NCBI GenBank assembly: GCA_964558415.1
Contig: CAZLDI010000016.1
Coordinates: 11,779 to 75,778, forward strand
Source of the DNA: CAZLDI01 sp964558415
GTDB taxonomy: Bacteria; Chloroflexota; Dehalococcoidia; SM23-28-2; RBG-16-64-32
DNA length: 64,000 nt
Direction of reading: 5' to 3'
This document shows, piece by piece, positions 42,756 to 51,368 of the stretch (its first letter is position 1; each line of letters begins with the position of its first letter). The notes below the pieces were generated by a model. It had not been told where the DNA came from. It made no database searches and saw only the letters and a list, made by a program, of their open reading frames with translations. The position numbers and the translations under genes were made by a program.

Positions 42756-43234
42756 TACGAGTCTCCGTCCAGTGACATGTCCGGTTCGTCAGTGGGTCTG
42801 AAGTACCTGATGCTCTCAACGCTCGGCCGTAGCTGATCAGCCCCCACCCAGACCGCCTCGACGCGCATTCCCATCCGAACGTCCTCGGGCGGACACTCTT
42901 GAACTATGTGCATGAACGGCATGTCCGCTCCGTCCAGCAGGATGTCAGCGCAAACGTACGGGACGGGGAACGTCAGGTTTTGCGAGGGGATATTGACGAT
43001 GCAGAACGTGGTCACGGTGCCGCGATTGGAAAGTTGAACTTCTTCGTCCGTCGGGACGGCGCAGATGGAGCAGGAGCCTCTGGGCGGAACGTAGACCTTC
43101 GAACACTCGGGGCAGCGCTGGCCGACGATTCGGCCCTCTGCCATGCTGCGCAGAAAGCGCGCGGTGGCCCCGCCCACGGTGTAGGTGTATTCGAGGCGGA
43201 TGGGAGTACGGATGATCCGGACCGGGTCGCTCAC
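42755..43234 (-). CDS. DUF35 (Zn-ribbon plus OB-fold) protein
   Basis: 159 residues. Zinc ribbon with Cys41, 44, 55 and 58 (CPECSKVY, then GSCSIC), followed by an OB-fold (TVTTFCIVNIPSQNLTFPVP and ADILLDGADMPFMHIVQ). DUF35 proteins, such as ChsH2's C-terminal part, bind thiolase-fold lyases and stabilise or complete their active sites. One base overlaps the thiolase-fold gene and 4 bp overlap the next DUF35 gene. Confidence 0.88.
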   Translation of the reverse strand: MSDPVRIIRTPIRLEYTYTVGGATARFLRSMAEGRIVGQRCPECSKVYVPPRGSCSICAVPTDEEVQLSNRGTVTTFCIVNIPSQNLTFPVPYVCADILLDGADMPFMHIVQECPPEDVRMGMRVEAVWVGADQLRPSVESIRYFRPTDEPDMSLDGDS

Positions 43235-43695
43235 GGTGCGGGCTCCGGCTCAAAGCAGGCGATGTCCTGGATCTCGCCGTTCGTCTGCTCCCGCCAGCGA
43301 ACACGCACACGCATGCCCGTTGACATTTGAGACTCATGGCCGGCATCGACCATGTGAAGCAGTGAGGTGTCCGCGCCGTCCAGCCGCACGAGCGCCCAGG
43401 CGAACGGATGGTCGAGCAGGTCGGTCTGGCGCGGCTGCCCGACCCACGCCCAGCTGGTGACCACGCCGGACTGACCGACTTCGACGAACTCTTCCAGGGC
43501 ATCGCTGGTCTCAGGGTCGTACTCCAATGGCGGGACCAGCACTTTGCCGCTCGGCGTGCGCACGCCCTCGATCCGGCGGTCGCGCAAGCCGGAGAGGAAG
43601 CGCCCGATTACAGGGCCGGTGGACCGTGTGTAAGGGAACTCCAGTACGTGTGGCGCGGAAAGGACTTCAGCGTCTGCGGTTCTGGCGTCTGTCAT
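43231..43695 (-). CDS. DUF35-like OB-fold protein without zinc ligands
   Basis: 154 residues with the DUF35 layout, but no cysteine at the zinc-ribbon positions (GVRTPSGKVLVPPLEYDPET takes their place). The OB-fold part is GVVTSWAWVGQPRQTDLLDH with ALVRLDGADTSLLHMVD. It likely pairs with a thiolase-fold subunit in a heteromeric complex, while the zinc has been lost. First gene of the long minus-strand operon; the promoter region is 43696-43887. Confidence 0.8.
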   Translation of the reverse strand: MTDARTADAEVLSAPHVLEFPYTRSTGPVIGRFLSGLRDRRIEGVRTPSGKVLVPPLEYDPETSDALEEFVEVGQSGVVTSWAWVGQPRQTDLLDHPFAWALVRLDGADTSLLHMVDAGHESQMSTGMRVRVRWREQTNGEIQDIACFEPEPAP

Positions 43696-43790
43696 GCGAT
43701 CAACATTCGGTGACCGGGGTTTCGAGGCTCGGTGCTGACGCCGCGAGTTTGCACTTGCGGACGGCGCTTCTCGATGCTAGTGTATAGCCC

Positions 43791-43804
43791 AACAAACGTT
43801 TGTT
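43791..43804. promoter_or_regulatory. TetR-type operator, perfect 14-bp palindrome
   Basis: AACAAACGTTTGTT lies in the divergent region between the minus-strand operon (start 43695) and the plus-strand thiolase (start 43888). It extends on the right to a 15-nt element CAAACGTTTGTTTGT. The same element with one mismatch recurs at 50349-50363. The likely ligand is the TetR protein encoded at 36233-36883, inside the operon. Confidence 0.7.
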
Positions 43805-43887
43805 TGTCAACCCTTGACGCGACCAATCCGGCGGTTGTTAGGCTTGCTAGACCCAACCCCAGACGGCCTCACGGAGGAGGAGAACGA

Positions 43888-45054
43888 ATGCCCCAACCAG
43901 TCATCGTCGAAGCAGTCCGCACGCCCATCGGCAAGCGCAACGGCTGGCTCGCCGGGATGCACCCGGCAGAGATCCTGGGCGCCGCGCAGGTGGAGGTGGT
44001 GAAGCGCGCCGGCATCGAGCCGAGGGACGTCGAGCAGATCGTCGGCGGCTGTGTCACTCAGGCGGGAGAGCAGGCGGCTAACGTCGCGCGCAACGCCTGG
44101 CTGGGTGCGAACATGCCGTTCGAGGTCGCTGCCACGACGGTAGATTCGCAGTGCGGCTCCTCTCAGCAGGCGAACCACTTCATCGCCGGGCTGATCGCGG
44201 CGGGCGCGATCGACGTTGGGATCGCCTGCGGCGTGGAGGCGATGACGCGCGTTAGCCTGGGCGCGAACGTTTACAACGGCCCGGGCATTCCGCAGACGCC
44301 AGACTGGCCGTGGGACACGCCCGCCAACCAATTCGAGGCGGCAGAGCGCATCGCCCGCAACAGGGGCATCAGCAGAGAGGATATCGACGCCTGGGGGCTG
44401 GGATCGCAGAAGAAAGCGGCACAGGCATGGAAGGAGAGCCGGTTCGCCCGCGAGGTTGCGCCCATCACGGCGCCTGTGCTGGGCGAGGATGGGAAGCCCA
44501 GCGGCGAGACCAGGCTCGTCGACGCCGACCAGGGAATCCGCGAGACGACATTGGAAGGGCTGGCCAGCCTCAAGCCGGTGATCGAGGGAGGAATCCACAC
44601 AGCCGGCAGCAGCTCGCAGATCTCGGACGGCGCCGCGGCGGTCCTGTGGATGTCCGAAGAGAAGGCGAAGGAGCAGGGTCTGAAGCCGCGCGCGCGTATT
44701 ATCCAGCAAGTACTCGTCGGTTCGGACCCATACTACCTGCTCGACGGCCCGGTGTATGCGACGGAGAAGATATTGAAGAAAGCCGGAATGTCGATGTCGG
44801 ACATCGACATATTCGAGGTCAACGAGGCGTTCGCCGCTGTGGTGCTCTCCTGGGCGGGCGTCCACAATGCGGACATGGACAAGGTGAACGTGAACGGAGG
44901 CGCGATCGCGCTCGGCCACCCTGTCGGAGCGACGGGCAGCCGACTGATCACGACGGCGTTGCATGAGATGGAGCGCACGAACAAGAGCGTTGCGTTGATC
45001 TCCATGTGCTGCGGCGGCGCGCTCGCTACGGGTACCATCATCGAGCGGATCTAG
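43888..45054 (+). CDS. Acetyl-CoA acetyltransferase-type thiolase
   Basis: 388 residues from the ATG at 43888, with GGAGGAGGAG upstream. All three catalytic elements are present: Cys in DSQCGSSQQANHF, His in GGAIALGHPVGATGSR, and Cys of SMCCGGALATG. It cleaves 3-ketoacyl-CoA, in contrast to the three Cys-less thiolase-fold proteins of this region. It resembles FadA5/FadA6-type thiolases of sterol catabolism. First gene of a plus-strand operon with an SDR and a YjbR-like gene. Confidence 0.92.
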   Translation: MPQPVIVEAVRTPIGKRNGWLAGMHPAEILGAAQVEVVKRAGIEPRDVEQIVGGCVTQAGEQAANVARNAWLGANMPFEVAATTVDSQCGSSQQANHFIAGLIAAGAIDVGIACGVEAMTRVSLGANVYNGPGIPQTPDWPWDTPANQFEAAERIARNRGISREDIDAWGLGSQKKAAQAWKESRFAREVAPITAPVLGEDGKPSGETRLVDADQGIRETTLEGLASLKPVIEGGIHTAGSSSQISDGAAAVLWMSEEKAKEQGLKPRARIIQQVLVGSDPYYLLDGPVYATEKILKKAGMSMSDIDIFEVNEAFAAVVLSWAGVHNADMDKVNVNGGAIALGHPVGATGSRLITTALHEMERTNKSVALISMCCGGALATGTIIERI

Positions 45055-45058
45055 GGCC

Positions 45059-45973
45059 GTGGCGGGAATCCTCGAAGGCAAGGTCGCGATCGTTACCGGC
45101 GCGGGCCGGGGCCTCGGTCGCGTGGAGGCAATGGAGCTCGCCCGCCTCGGCGCGAAGGTCGTTGTGAACGACCTCGGCGTCGCCGATGACGGCTCGGGCG
45201 ACGACAAGCGCCCTGCGGAGGCCGTCGTGGACGAGATCAGCGGTGCCGGGGGGCGGGCCGCCGCCAACTACGAAGACGTCGCCGACTGGAACGGATCGAA
45301 GCGTATCGTCGATCAGGCTGTCAGCACGTTTGGCGGGCTCGACATCCTCGTGAACAACGCGGGCTTCCTGCGCGACAAGATGATCTTCAATATGGAAGAG
45401 TCTGAGTGGGACGCTGTGATCCGCGTCCACCTGAAGGGACACTTCTGCATGTCTCGCTGGGCGACGGCATACTGGCGCGACAGGGCCAAGGAGGCGGACG
45501 GGCCCACTTACGGGCGCATCATCAACACCGCGTCCGAGGCGTTTCTGGTCGGCTCGATGGGGCAGCCCAACTATGCGGCGGCGAAGGCAGGGATCGCCGC
45601 GCTCACGATGTCGACAGCGCAGGCCTGTGGCCGTTACGGCGTGACGGCGAACGCGATCTGCCCACGCGCCCGCACTCGCATGACCGAGACCACAGTCCCG
45701 ATGTTCGCGAAGCCGGAGCAGGGGTTCGATACGTTCGCACCGGAGAACGTCGCACCGCTGGTCGGCTTCCTCGCCTCTCCGGCGGCCGAGCGCATCTCGG
45801 GACAGGTGTTTGTGGTCTACGGTGGCACCGTGTCGGTGTTGACCGGCCCTCGCCGCGCGGAGGACTTCCAGACGGATGGCGCCTGGACGGCCGAAACGCT
45901 CAGCAACGCGATGGGGCCGTTCTACGAGAAGCGCGAGCCGATCCGCGACGGCTACGTAATGCCGTTCGGGTAG
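45059..45973 (+). CDS. SDR, hydroxyacyl-CoA dehydrogenase-like
   Basis: 304 residues. TGAGRGLGRVEAMELARLGA cofactor motif, NDLGVADDGSGDDKRPAE, LVNNAGFLRDKMIFNMEESE, ITTASEAFL-like INTASEAFLVGSMGQPNYAA followed by AKAG (catalytic Tyr and Lys). Length and the DLG insert resemble the SDR domain of multifunctional enzyme type 2 and HsdE-like 3-hydroxyacyl-CoA dehydrogenases. It would feed ketoacyl-CoA to the thiolase 4 bp upstream. GTG start. Confidence 0.87.
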   Translation: MAGILEGKVAIVTGAGRGLGRVEAMELARLGAKVVVNDLGVADDGSGDDKRPAEAVVDEISGAGGRAAANYEDVADWNGSKRIVDQAVSTFGGLDILVNNAGFLRDKMIFNMEESEWDAVIRVHLKGHFCMSRWATAYWRDRAKEADGPTYGRIINTASEAFLVGSMGQPNYAAAKAGIAALTMSTAQACGRYGVTANAICPRARTRMTETTVPMFAKPEQGFDTFAPENVAPLVGFLASPAAERISGQVFVVYGGTVSVLTGPRRAEDFQTDGAWTAETLSNAMGPFYEKREPIRDGYVMPFG

Positions 45974-45989
45974 GCGGTGGACAGGCGCA

Positions 45990-46370
45990 GTGGCGAAGAA
46001 CCTTTCCGACGACGCGCTTCCCGAGCTACGGCGAATATGCCTGGCCCTACCTGAAGCCACGGAGAAAGAGGCCTGGGGAGAGCCGACATTCCGCGTGCGC
46101 GACAAGATCTTCGCGATGTGCGACAACGACCATCACGGCAGCGGCCATTTCGCGGTCTGGTGCAAGGCGGCGCCGGAGACGCAGGACCTGCTGGTACATG
46201 CCGATCCGGCACGCTTCTTCGTGCCGCCGTACGTGGGGCACAAGGGGTGGATCGGGATCCGCCTCAATGATCGCGCGGTCGATTGGGCGGTAGTGACGGA
46301 GCTGGCGACAGACGCCTATCGCCTGATTGCGCCAAAGCGGCTGATCGCGGTGCTGGACGCAACAGGGTAG
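45990..46370 (+). CDS. MmcQ/YjbR-family protein
   Basis: 126 residues with the CyaY-like double-wing fold: LPELRRICLALPEATEKEAW, GEPTFRVRDKIFAMCDNDH, FFVPPYVGHKGWIGIRLND and LIAPKRLIA. These are the family hallmarks. No enzymatic role is established; DNA binding has been suggested for the fold. GTG start 16 bp after the SDR. Between 46371 and 46508 no feature is seen. Confidence 0.83.
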   Translation: MAKNLSDDALPELRRICLALPEATEKEAWGEPTFRVRDKIFAMCDNDHHGSGHFAVWCKAAPETQDLLVHADPARFFVPPYVGHKGWIGIRLNDRAVDWAVVTELATDAYRLIAPKRLIAVLDATG

Positions 46371-46508
46371 AGGCGGGCGACAGGGAAGCGGAAGAGTAGT
46401 CGCCAGGCGGACCATTCGGGCGAGGCACGCGGGACGCGTCCTTCAGCGGTCGAGTCGAGGTGAGCAGACAGCACAATAATCTCCGCGCGTTTGTTGGCTG
46501 CCTCGCCC

Positions 46509-46901
46509 CTACGCCGGGACGAATACCGGCAGCGGTTGCCTTCCGGTGTCGTCCCATTCGATGCGTACGCGGTCGCCGATGCCGGCTCGCTCCGCGCCTC
46601 TAAGTTGCGCAACCAGGCGCGGCCCCTCCTCCATCTCCACCAGCAGCACCGTGTAAGGCGCCGGAAACGCCGGATGGGTCTGGTGGTGGACAACGGTGAA
46701 GCTGTACACCGTGCCGCGTCCGGACGAAGGCATCCACTCGAAGTCGAAGGAGAGGCACTCTGGACAGAGGGGGCCGATGGGGTAGCGCACTGTGCGGCAG
46801 GCGGCGCAATGCTGGAACACCAGCTCGCGCCGCGAAGCGGCGTCCCAGAAGGGCGCGGTGTCGCGGTCAGGGAGCGGGAACGGGCGCGGTACGTACGTCA
46901 T
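46509..46901 (-). CDS. DUF35 (Zn-ribbon plus OB-fold) protein
   Basis: 130 residues. Zinc ligands Cys32, 35, 46 and 49 (HCAACRTVRYPIGPLCPECL), then the OB-fold TVYSFTVVHHQTHPAFPAPY and TVLLVEMEEGPRLVAQL. It overlaps the start of the thiolase-fold gene by one base, so the pair should be made in equal amounts. By analogy with ChsH2(DUF35)-Ltp2 it is the partner subunit of an acyl-CoA retro-aldolase. Confidence 0.9.
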   Translation of the reverse strand: MTYVPRPFPLPDRDTAPFWDAASRRELVFQHCAACRTVRYPIGPLCPECLSFDFEWMPSSGRGTVYSFTVVHHQTHPAFPAPYTVLLVEMEEGPRLVAQLRGAERAGIGDRVRIEWDDTGRQPLPVFVPA

Positions 46902-48064
46902 CAGTAGGCGTCCCGCGAAAGGATCACGCCGCTGGTTGGCACCGCCGTACCGCTTGTCACCAGGCCGATCCTGGGGTTGCGTGCCTGGTTGACGGCGGTG
47001 CCTCGCAGCTGTCGGACACCTTCCACGATGTGGCCGAAGCCGTGGAGGTAGCCCTCACCCAGGTGCCCTCCGTGTGTGTTGAGGGGCATGTCACCGTCCA
47101 GCTCCAGCCGGCCGTCGCGGAATAGCGAAGGCGCCTGGCCGCTCCCCGCGAAGCCATAGGCCTCGAGCGCCATCAGGACAAGCGGCGTGAAGTGGTCGTA
47201 GATCAGCGCGACGTCAATGTCCTTCGGCTCAAGCCCAGCGGTGCGGTACAGCTCGCGACCGGTCGCCTCTGCCTCCTCCAACCGGGTGAGGCTCTTACGC
47301 TGGTAGCTGGTCATCATCTCTGTGCGGCTGCCCGTCCCCTGCGCCGCCGCCGCTATATATACGGGCTTCCCACGCAGCCGTTTCGCCCCTTCTGCCGAGA
47401 CGACGATCGCGGCGCAGGCGCCGTCTGTGTCGAGCGTGCAATCAAGGAGGCGCAGCGGCTCCGCTATCCAGCGGGAGGTCTGGTGTTCCTCCATGGTGAT
47501 GGGACGCTGGTACATCATCGCGTGCGGGTTCGTCGCCGCGTGCTTGCGCGTGAGAACTGACACCAGGCCGAACGCCTCCGTGGTGTGGCCGAACTCGTGG
47601 AGGTAGCGCTGGCCGAACATCGCGACCCATTGGGCGGGTGTGACGAGCCCCTGCGGCAAGTAGTACTGCATCCAGCTGCTGAGCCCGCCGCCCGCACTCG
47701 ACTCCCCGAAGCGCCGCTCAGATCGCTCATTCAGCGAACGGAACACGACAACCACGTCAGCCATGCCGGACGTTACGGCAGCGACGGCGCTGGCGACCGT
47801 GCCGCAGGCCGCGCCGCCTCCGTGCGGGATCTCGCTGAAGAAGCGCAGGTTCGGGATGTTGAGCGAACGCAGCAGGTCGATTTCGAAGAGGTCATCGTTG
47901 GCACGCATCTTAACGACGCCGTCGATATCCTTTGGCTCCAGGCCGGCGTCAGCGAGGGCCTCGAGGATCACCTCCAGGGCCATGCGCAGCGTGCTGCGAC
48001 CGGAGTCCTTCGAGAACTCCGTCTGACCGATGCCGACGATCGCCGCGCGGTTGCGGATCGTCAT
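46901..48064 (-). CDS. Ltp2-like thiolase-fold aldolase
   Basis: 387 residues. The Cys loop is replaced by FSEIPHGGGAACGTVASAVA, with Gly aligned to the nucleophile. The C-terminal glycine loop is NTHGGHLGEGYLHGFGHIVE, which keeps the Tyr of the GYxHG motif that is catalytic in Ltp2-type steroid aldolases. It has RNPRIGLVTSG near the end. Expected reaction: carbon-carbon cleavage of a beta-hydroxyacyl-CoA side chain, releasing propionyl- or acetyl-CoA. It overlaps the DUF35 and acyl-CoA dehydrogenase genes by one base each. Confidence 0.82.
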   Translation of the reverse strand: MTIRNRAAIVGIGQTEFSKDSGRSTLRMALEVILEALADAGLEPKDIDGVVKMRANDDLFEIDLLRSLNIPNLRFFSEIPHGGGAACGTVASAVAAVTSGMADVVVVFRSLNERSERRFGESSAGGGLSSWMQYYLPQGLVTPAQWVAMFGQRYLHEFGHTTEAFGLVSVLTRKHAATNPHAMMYQRPITMEEHQTSRWIAEPLRLLDCTLDTDGACAAIVVSAEGAKRLRGKPVYIAAAAQGTGSRTEMMTSYQRKSLTRLEEAEATGRELYRTAGLEPKDIDVALIYDHFTPLVLMALEAYGFAGSGQAPSLFRDGRLELDGDMPLNTHGGHLGEGYLHGFGHIVEGVRQLRGTAVNQARNPRIGLVTSGTAVPTSGVILSRDAY

Positions 48065-49176
48065 CAGACGCTGACGCGAGTCGCGCCAAGACCGAGGGTA
48101 CTGAGCGTGCGGTTCACCATCTCGTTAATCGAGCCGTTGCGCGCCGCGAAGCCGGTAAGACCCTGCGTGTAGAGGTGCAGCGGGTATTCCATGCCCACGC
48201 CGATGCCGCCGTGCAGCAGATGAGTCCATTCGTAGACCTTCTGCGAGGCGCGGATGGCCCAATGCTTGGCCAGCCAGAGTTCCGAGGCGTCGGCGTCCTG
48301 TTCGTACCGCCAGATAGCGTGGTAGGCGGCCCAACGCGTGCTCTGCGCCTGCATCAGGATATCCGCGGCATGGTGACGGGCGGCCTGGAACTTCGCGATA
48401 GGCTGGCCGAACTGCACGCGGTTGGAGATGTACTCCGCGGTGATCTCCATCACGCGCTGGAGCATGCCGGAGAGCTCCATCAGGCCGAGCGCCGTCTGGA
48501 GCGCGTCACAGCGGTCGTGCAGAGCCGCGGCCTTGTCTCCGACAGCCAGTTTCAGTTCGATGTTGGCTCCGTCCAGACTGACATCTGCGTAGCCCAGACG
48601 GTCCGTGTGGTGAACCACCTCGCGACGGGCGGCTTCGAGCGAGACGAGGGCAACGGCGTCGGTCCCGTCGGCGGAGACGGGAGCAATGACGAAGTCGGCG
48701 TTCTCGCCGCAAGGAACACTCGCGAGCCGGCCGCTCACCTTCTCGGCGATCAGCTCCGGCAACGGAATGCCAGTTGCCCCGGTGTTCGACTCGCGTCCGC
48801 GACGTCGAGTTGTCTCAGCCACGGTGTACAGCTTGCGGCCGGCAACCAGGTCAGGAAGGTAGCCGTCCGCACCCGGCACGCCGGTCAACAGGGCCGCCGC
48901 TACGTTGCTCACTGTGATCGGCGCCGGGACTCCCGCGTAACCGATCTCTTCCGCGACGACTGCAGTTTCGAGCAGCGATAGTCCTCCACCTCCGGCGGAT
49001 TCGGGTGCAAGCAGGCCGAGCCAGCCCAGATCAGCGAACTCCTTGAGGTCCGCGGCGGAAAGCTGCGCATCGCCGTCCTCCAGAGCGTACAGACGGTCGA
49101 CCGGGAACTTGTCCCTCAGGTAGGAGCGGGCCGTATCGCGAAGTAGCTTCTGGGTCTCGGAGTCGGCGTAACGCAC
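48064..49176 (-). CDS. Acyl-CoA dehydrogenase, subunit of a probable heteromer
   Basis: 370 residues. Short N-domain (MRYADSETQKLLRDTARSYL) and C-terminal helix bundle. The usual FEGTSEIQ end is replaced by GGIGVGMEYPLHLYTQG, and the FAD/substrate loops are reduced. This is characteristic of the second, catalytically incomplete subunit of FadE27/FadE29-type alpha2beta2 dehydrogenases. It lies 3 bp from the companion acyl-CoA dehydrogenase gene. Confidence 0.85.
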   Translation of the reverse strand: MRYADSETQKLLRDTARSYLRDKFPVDRLYALEDGDAQLSAADLKEFADLGWLGLLAPESAGGGGLSLLETAVVAEEIGYAGVPAPITVSNVAAALLTGVPGADGYLPDLVAGRKLYTVAETTRRRGRESNTGATGIPLPELIAEKVSGRLASVPCGENADFVIAPVSADGTDAVALVSLEAARREVVHHTDRLGYADVSLDGANIELKLAVGDKAAALHDRCDALQTALGLMELSGMLQRVMEITAEYISNRVQFGQPIAKFQAARHHAADILMQAQSTRWAAYHAIWRYEQDADASELWLAKHWAIRASQKVYEWTHLLHGGIGVGMEYPLHLYTQGLTGFAARNGSINEMVNRTLSTLGLGATRVSV

Positions 49177-49179
49177 CGG

Positions 49180-50337
49180 CTATCTCGCGAGGCCGAGGCC
49201 GTGCGTGGCCATGATGTCTCGCTGCACGTCGTTGCTGCCGCCGCCGAAGATCAGCACCAACGAGGACTTGAGCGCGCGCTCGATCTGTCCGCTCAGCCGC
49301 TCACCCGGACTGCCTCGCTTGATCAGGCCGGAGGCGCCGAGCATCTGCAGCGCGTCGTTCAGCATCCGCACCTGCATCTCGCTGGACTGCACTTTGAGCA
49401 GCGACGCCTCGTAGTAGGGGACTTCGCCGTCGTGGACCATTGCTGCCATCTTCAGGTCCATCACCTTGAGGGTGTTGAGGTCTGCCGCTATCTCCACGAG
49501 CTTGGAGGCTGTCCAGCCTTCGTCTTCGGCGAGCCCCTCCGCACGGAACAGGTCGCAGAGGGCGTCGAAGACGCGCTCGATGTGGGGTATCGGGCTGATG
49601 GCGATGCGCTCGAAGTCAAGCTGCGTCGTGATGTAGCGCCAGCCGGCGTTTTCCTCGCCGACGAGCGCGTTCAACGGCACGCGGACGTTATCGTAGAAGG
49701 TGATGTTCGTGCGGTAGCCACCCATCGTGCGGAAGGGGCGAATCTCCACGCCCTCGGCATCGAGAGGGCAGATCAGGATCGAGATGCCCCGGTGCTTCGG
49801 CGCATCCGGGTCAGTGCGCACCGCCAGCCAGACGTAGTCCGAGTGGTGCGCTCCGGAAGTGAAGACTTTCTGGCCGTTGATCACGTAGTTGTCGCCATCG
49901 CGGACGGCCCGTGTCTGGAGGGCGGCGAGATCGGTCCCCGCGCCGGGCTCGCTGTAGCCGATTGCGAACTCGACCTCGGCGCGCAGGATCTTCGGCAGGT
50001 ACTCCTTCTTCTGCTCCTCGCTACCGATGCGCATCAGCGTGGGGCCGACGGTGTTGAGGGTGACGACAGGCACGGGCAGGCGGCGGTACATCATCTCGTA
50101 GTTGAAGGAGTGCAGGTACCAGAGCGACCTACCGCCGCCCCCGTACTCAACGGGCCAGCCGAGCCCGAAGTAGCCGTCCTCGCCGAGCGTGCGCCAGAAG
50201 GCCTTGGTGAGCGGCCCGGTCGTCTCGCCGCCCGTGCTCTCCATCTCTTTGCGAAGGTCCGGCGTGACGACGGAGTCCAGGTATTTCCCGAACTCCCTTC
50301 GCCAGGCCAGCACTTCCGTTGGGTACTGAAAGTCCAT
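49180..50337 (-). CDS. Acyl-CoA dehydrogenase, partner subunit
   Basis: 385 residues with the full set of FAD motifs: EFAIGYSEPGAGTDLAALQT, NGQKVFTSGAHHSDYVWLAV, and C-terminal LVLIFGGGSNDVQRDIMATH. It is similar to the FadE26/FadE28 type that pairs with a smaller subunit to oxidise sterol side-chain CoA esters. It opens a minus-strand operon with its partner, the Ltp2-like aldolase and DUF35. A shared operator lies 12 bp upstream. Confidence 0.88.
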   Translation of the reverse strand: MDFQYPTEVLAWRREFGKYLDSVVTPDLRKEMESTGGETTGPLTKAFWRTLGEDGYFGLGWPVEYGGGGRSLWYLHSFNYEMMYRRLPVPVVTLNTVGPTLMRIGSEEQKKEYLPKILRAEVEFAIGYSEPGAGTDLAALQTRAVRDGDNYVINGQKVFTSGAHHSDYVWLAVRTDPDAPKHRGISILICPLDAEGVEIRPFRTMGGYRTNITFYDNVRVPLNALVGEENAGWRYITTQLDFERIAISPIPHIERVFDALCDLFRAEGLAEDEGWTASKLVEIAADLNTLKVMDLKMAAMVHDGEVPYYEASLLKVQSSEMQVRMLNDALQMLGASGLIKRGSPGERLSGQIERALKSSLVLIFGGGSNDVQRDIMATHGLGLAR

Positions 50338-50348
50338 GATTATGCTGC

Positions 50349-50363
50349 CAAACGCTTGTTTGT
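50349..50363. promoter_or_regulatory. Second copy of the TetR-type operator
   Basis: CAAACGCTTGTTTGT differs at one base from CAAACGTTTGTTTGT at 43793-43807. It sits 12 bp from the start of the minus-strand dehydrogenase and 64 bp from the plus-strand MaoC gene, in a divergent 89-bp region. This links both operons to the same putative regulator. Confidence 0.7.
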
Positions 50364-50426
50364 GTGGAGACGATTATGCACGGTGAAACGCTGGACTTCA
50401 ATCCGATATCTCCGTAGGCTTTACGC

Positions 50427-50942
50427 ATGCCCACGATCACCGACGCACACCGAGCGCTTGTCGAGCGCGAGACCGAGCCGCGCACCGCGCCCTACGCCAT
50501 CAACGAGGTGATGGCGCGCTTCTGGTGCGAGATGGTGGAGGATGCGAACCCCGTCTACTTCGACGAGACGTACGCGGGCGGGACGTGGCTGCAGGGCCGC
50601 TTCGCGCCGCCGGCGATGTTGTTCACGTGGGGGATGCAGCCTGTCTGGGCGGAGACCGCACGCCCGCCGAGCATGGTCTCGCGGCTGGAACTGGACGGCT
50701 GCACAAACACGGTCGCCGTCAACTCTGTGCAGGACTATCACGTGCCGCTTCGCTACGGCGACACGCTGACGATCACGCACCAGCTCACGTCCATCAGCGA
50801 CGAGAAGACGACGCGGCTGGGCTGCGGGCACTTCGTGAGCACGAAAGACACCTTTCGGAACCAGTCCGGCGAGGTGGTGGGGACACATACGTTTACGCTC
50901 TTCATCTACCGGCCCGCGCCCGGCGAGGCCAGCGCGAAGTGA
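50427..50942 (+). CDS. MaoC-like hydratase, N-terminal-domain type
   Basis: 171 residues, hotdog fold of the FAS1-like MaoC type: the long N-terminal helix HRALVERETEPRTAPYAINE, WCEMVEDANPVYFDE, and FAPPAMLFTWGMQPVW. YHVPLRYGDTLTITHQLTSI forms the back sheet. Such proteins often act with a second MaoC subunit to hydrate steroid-type enoyl-CoA. It overlaps the next MaoC gene by 4 bp. Confidence 0.85.
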   Translation: MPTITDAHRALVERETEPRTAPYAINEVMARFWCEMVEDANPVYFDETYAGGTWLQGRFAPPAMLFTWGMQPVWAETARPPSMVSRLELDGCTNTVAVNSVQDYHVPLRYGDTLTITHQLTSISDEKTTRLGCGHFVSTKDTFRNQSGEVVGTHTFTLFIYRPAPGEASAK

Positions 50943-51352
50943 ACTGGAATGCCGGAGACAGGCTCGCGCGCATCTCCCTGCCGCTGACGCTGCGGCGGGC
51001 GGTGCAGGCGGTGGCAGGCACGCGTGACTACTACCCGGTACATCACGACGAGCAGTTCGCGAGGGAGAGCGGCGCGGAGGGGATCTTCTTCAATACGATG
51101 TTCCTGCAGGCGTTCGCGGGGCGGGCAGCCTGCGAGTGGTTCGGGAACGATGCCTTCTTGCGGCGCATGGAGGTCGCGATGCGCGGTCCCAACTACGTCG
51201 GCAAGACGCTGTATGCCGAGGGGACCGTGGCAGCCGTGCGCGCAGCGGACGGGCGGACGCTGCTGGATGCGGACGTCACGCTAGGCACAGAGGACGGGCC
51301 GACGACGGACGTCAAGCTAACGGTGCAGTTGCCGGCCGTGAGCGCCCAATAG
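50939..51352 (+). CDS. MaoC-like hydratase partner
   Basis: 137 residues from the GTG at 50939, which overlaps the previous stop (GTGA). Single hotdog domain: RDYYPVHHDEQFARESGAEG holds the catalytic-type His/Asp loop, then FFNTMFLQAFAGRAACEWFG. Translational coupling to the upstream MaoC gene fits a heterodimer like ChsH1-ChsH2. It likely supplies hydroxyacyl-CoA to the Ltp2-like aldolase encoded on the opposite strand. Confidence 0.82.
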   Translation: MNWNAGDRLARISLPLTLRRAVQAVAGTRDYYPVHHDEQFARESGAEGIFFNTMFLQAFAGRAACEWFGNDAFLRRMEVAMRGPNYVGKTLYAEGTVAAVRAADGRTLLDADVTLGTEDGPTTDVKLTVQLPAVSAQ

Positions 51353-51368
51353 GCCCAAAGGAGGCTAA

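Noticed and set aside
43807..45267. 486-codon frame antisense to the thiolase and SDR genes
   Set aside because: Arg/Leu/Asp-rich shadow; the sense genes have full catalytic motifs and good start signals.
49201..50511. 436-codon frame antisense to the acyl-CoA dehydrogenase
   Set aside because: It spans a shared promoter region and a dehydrogenase with full motifs; no independent support.
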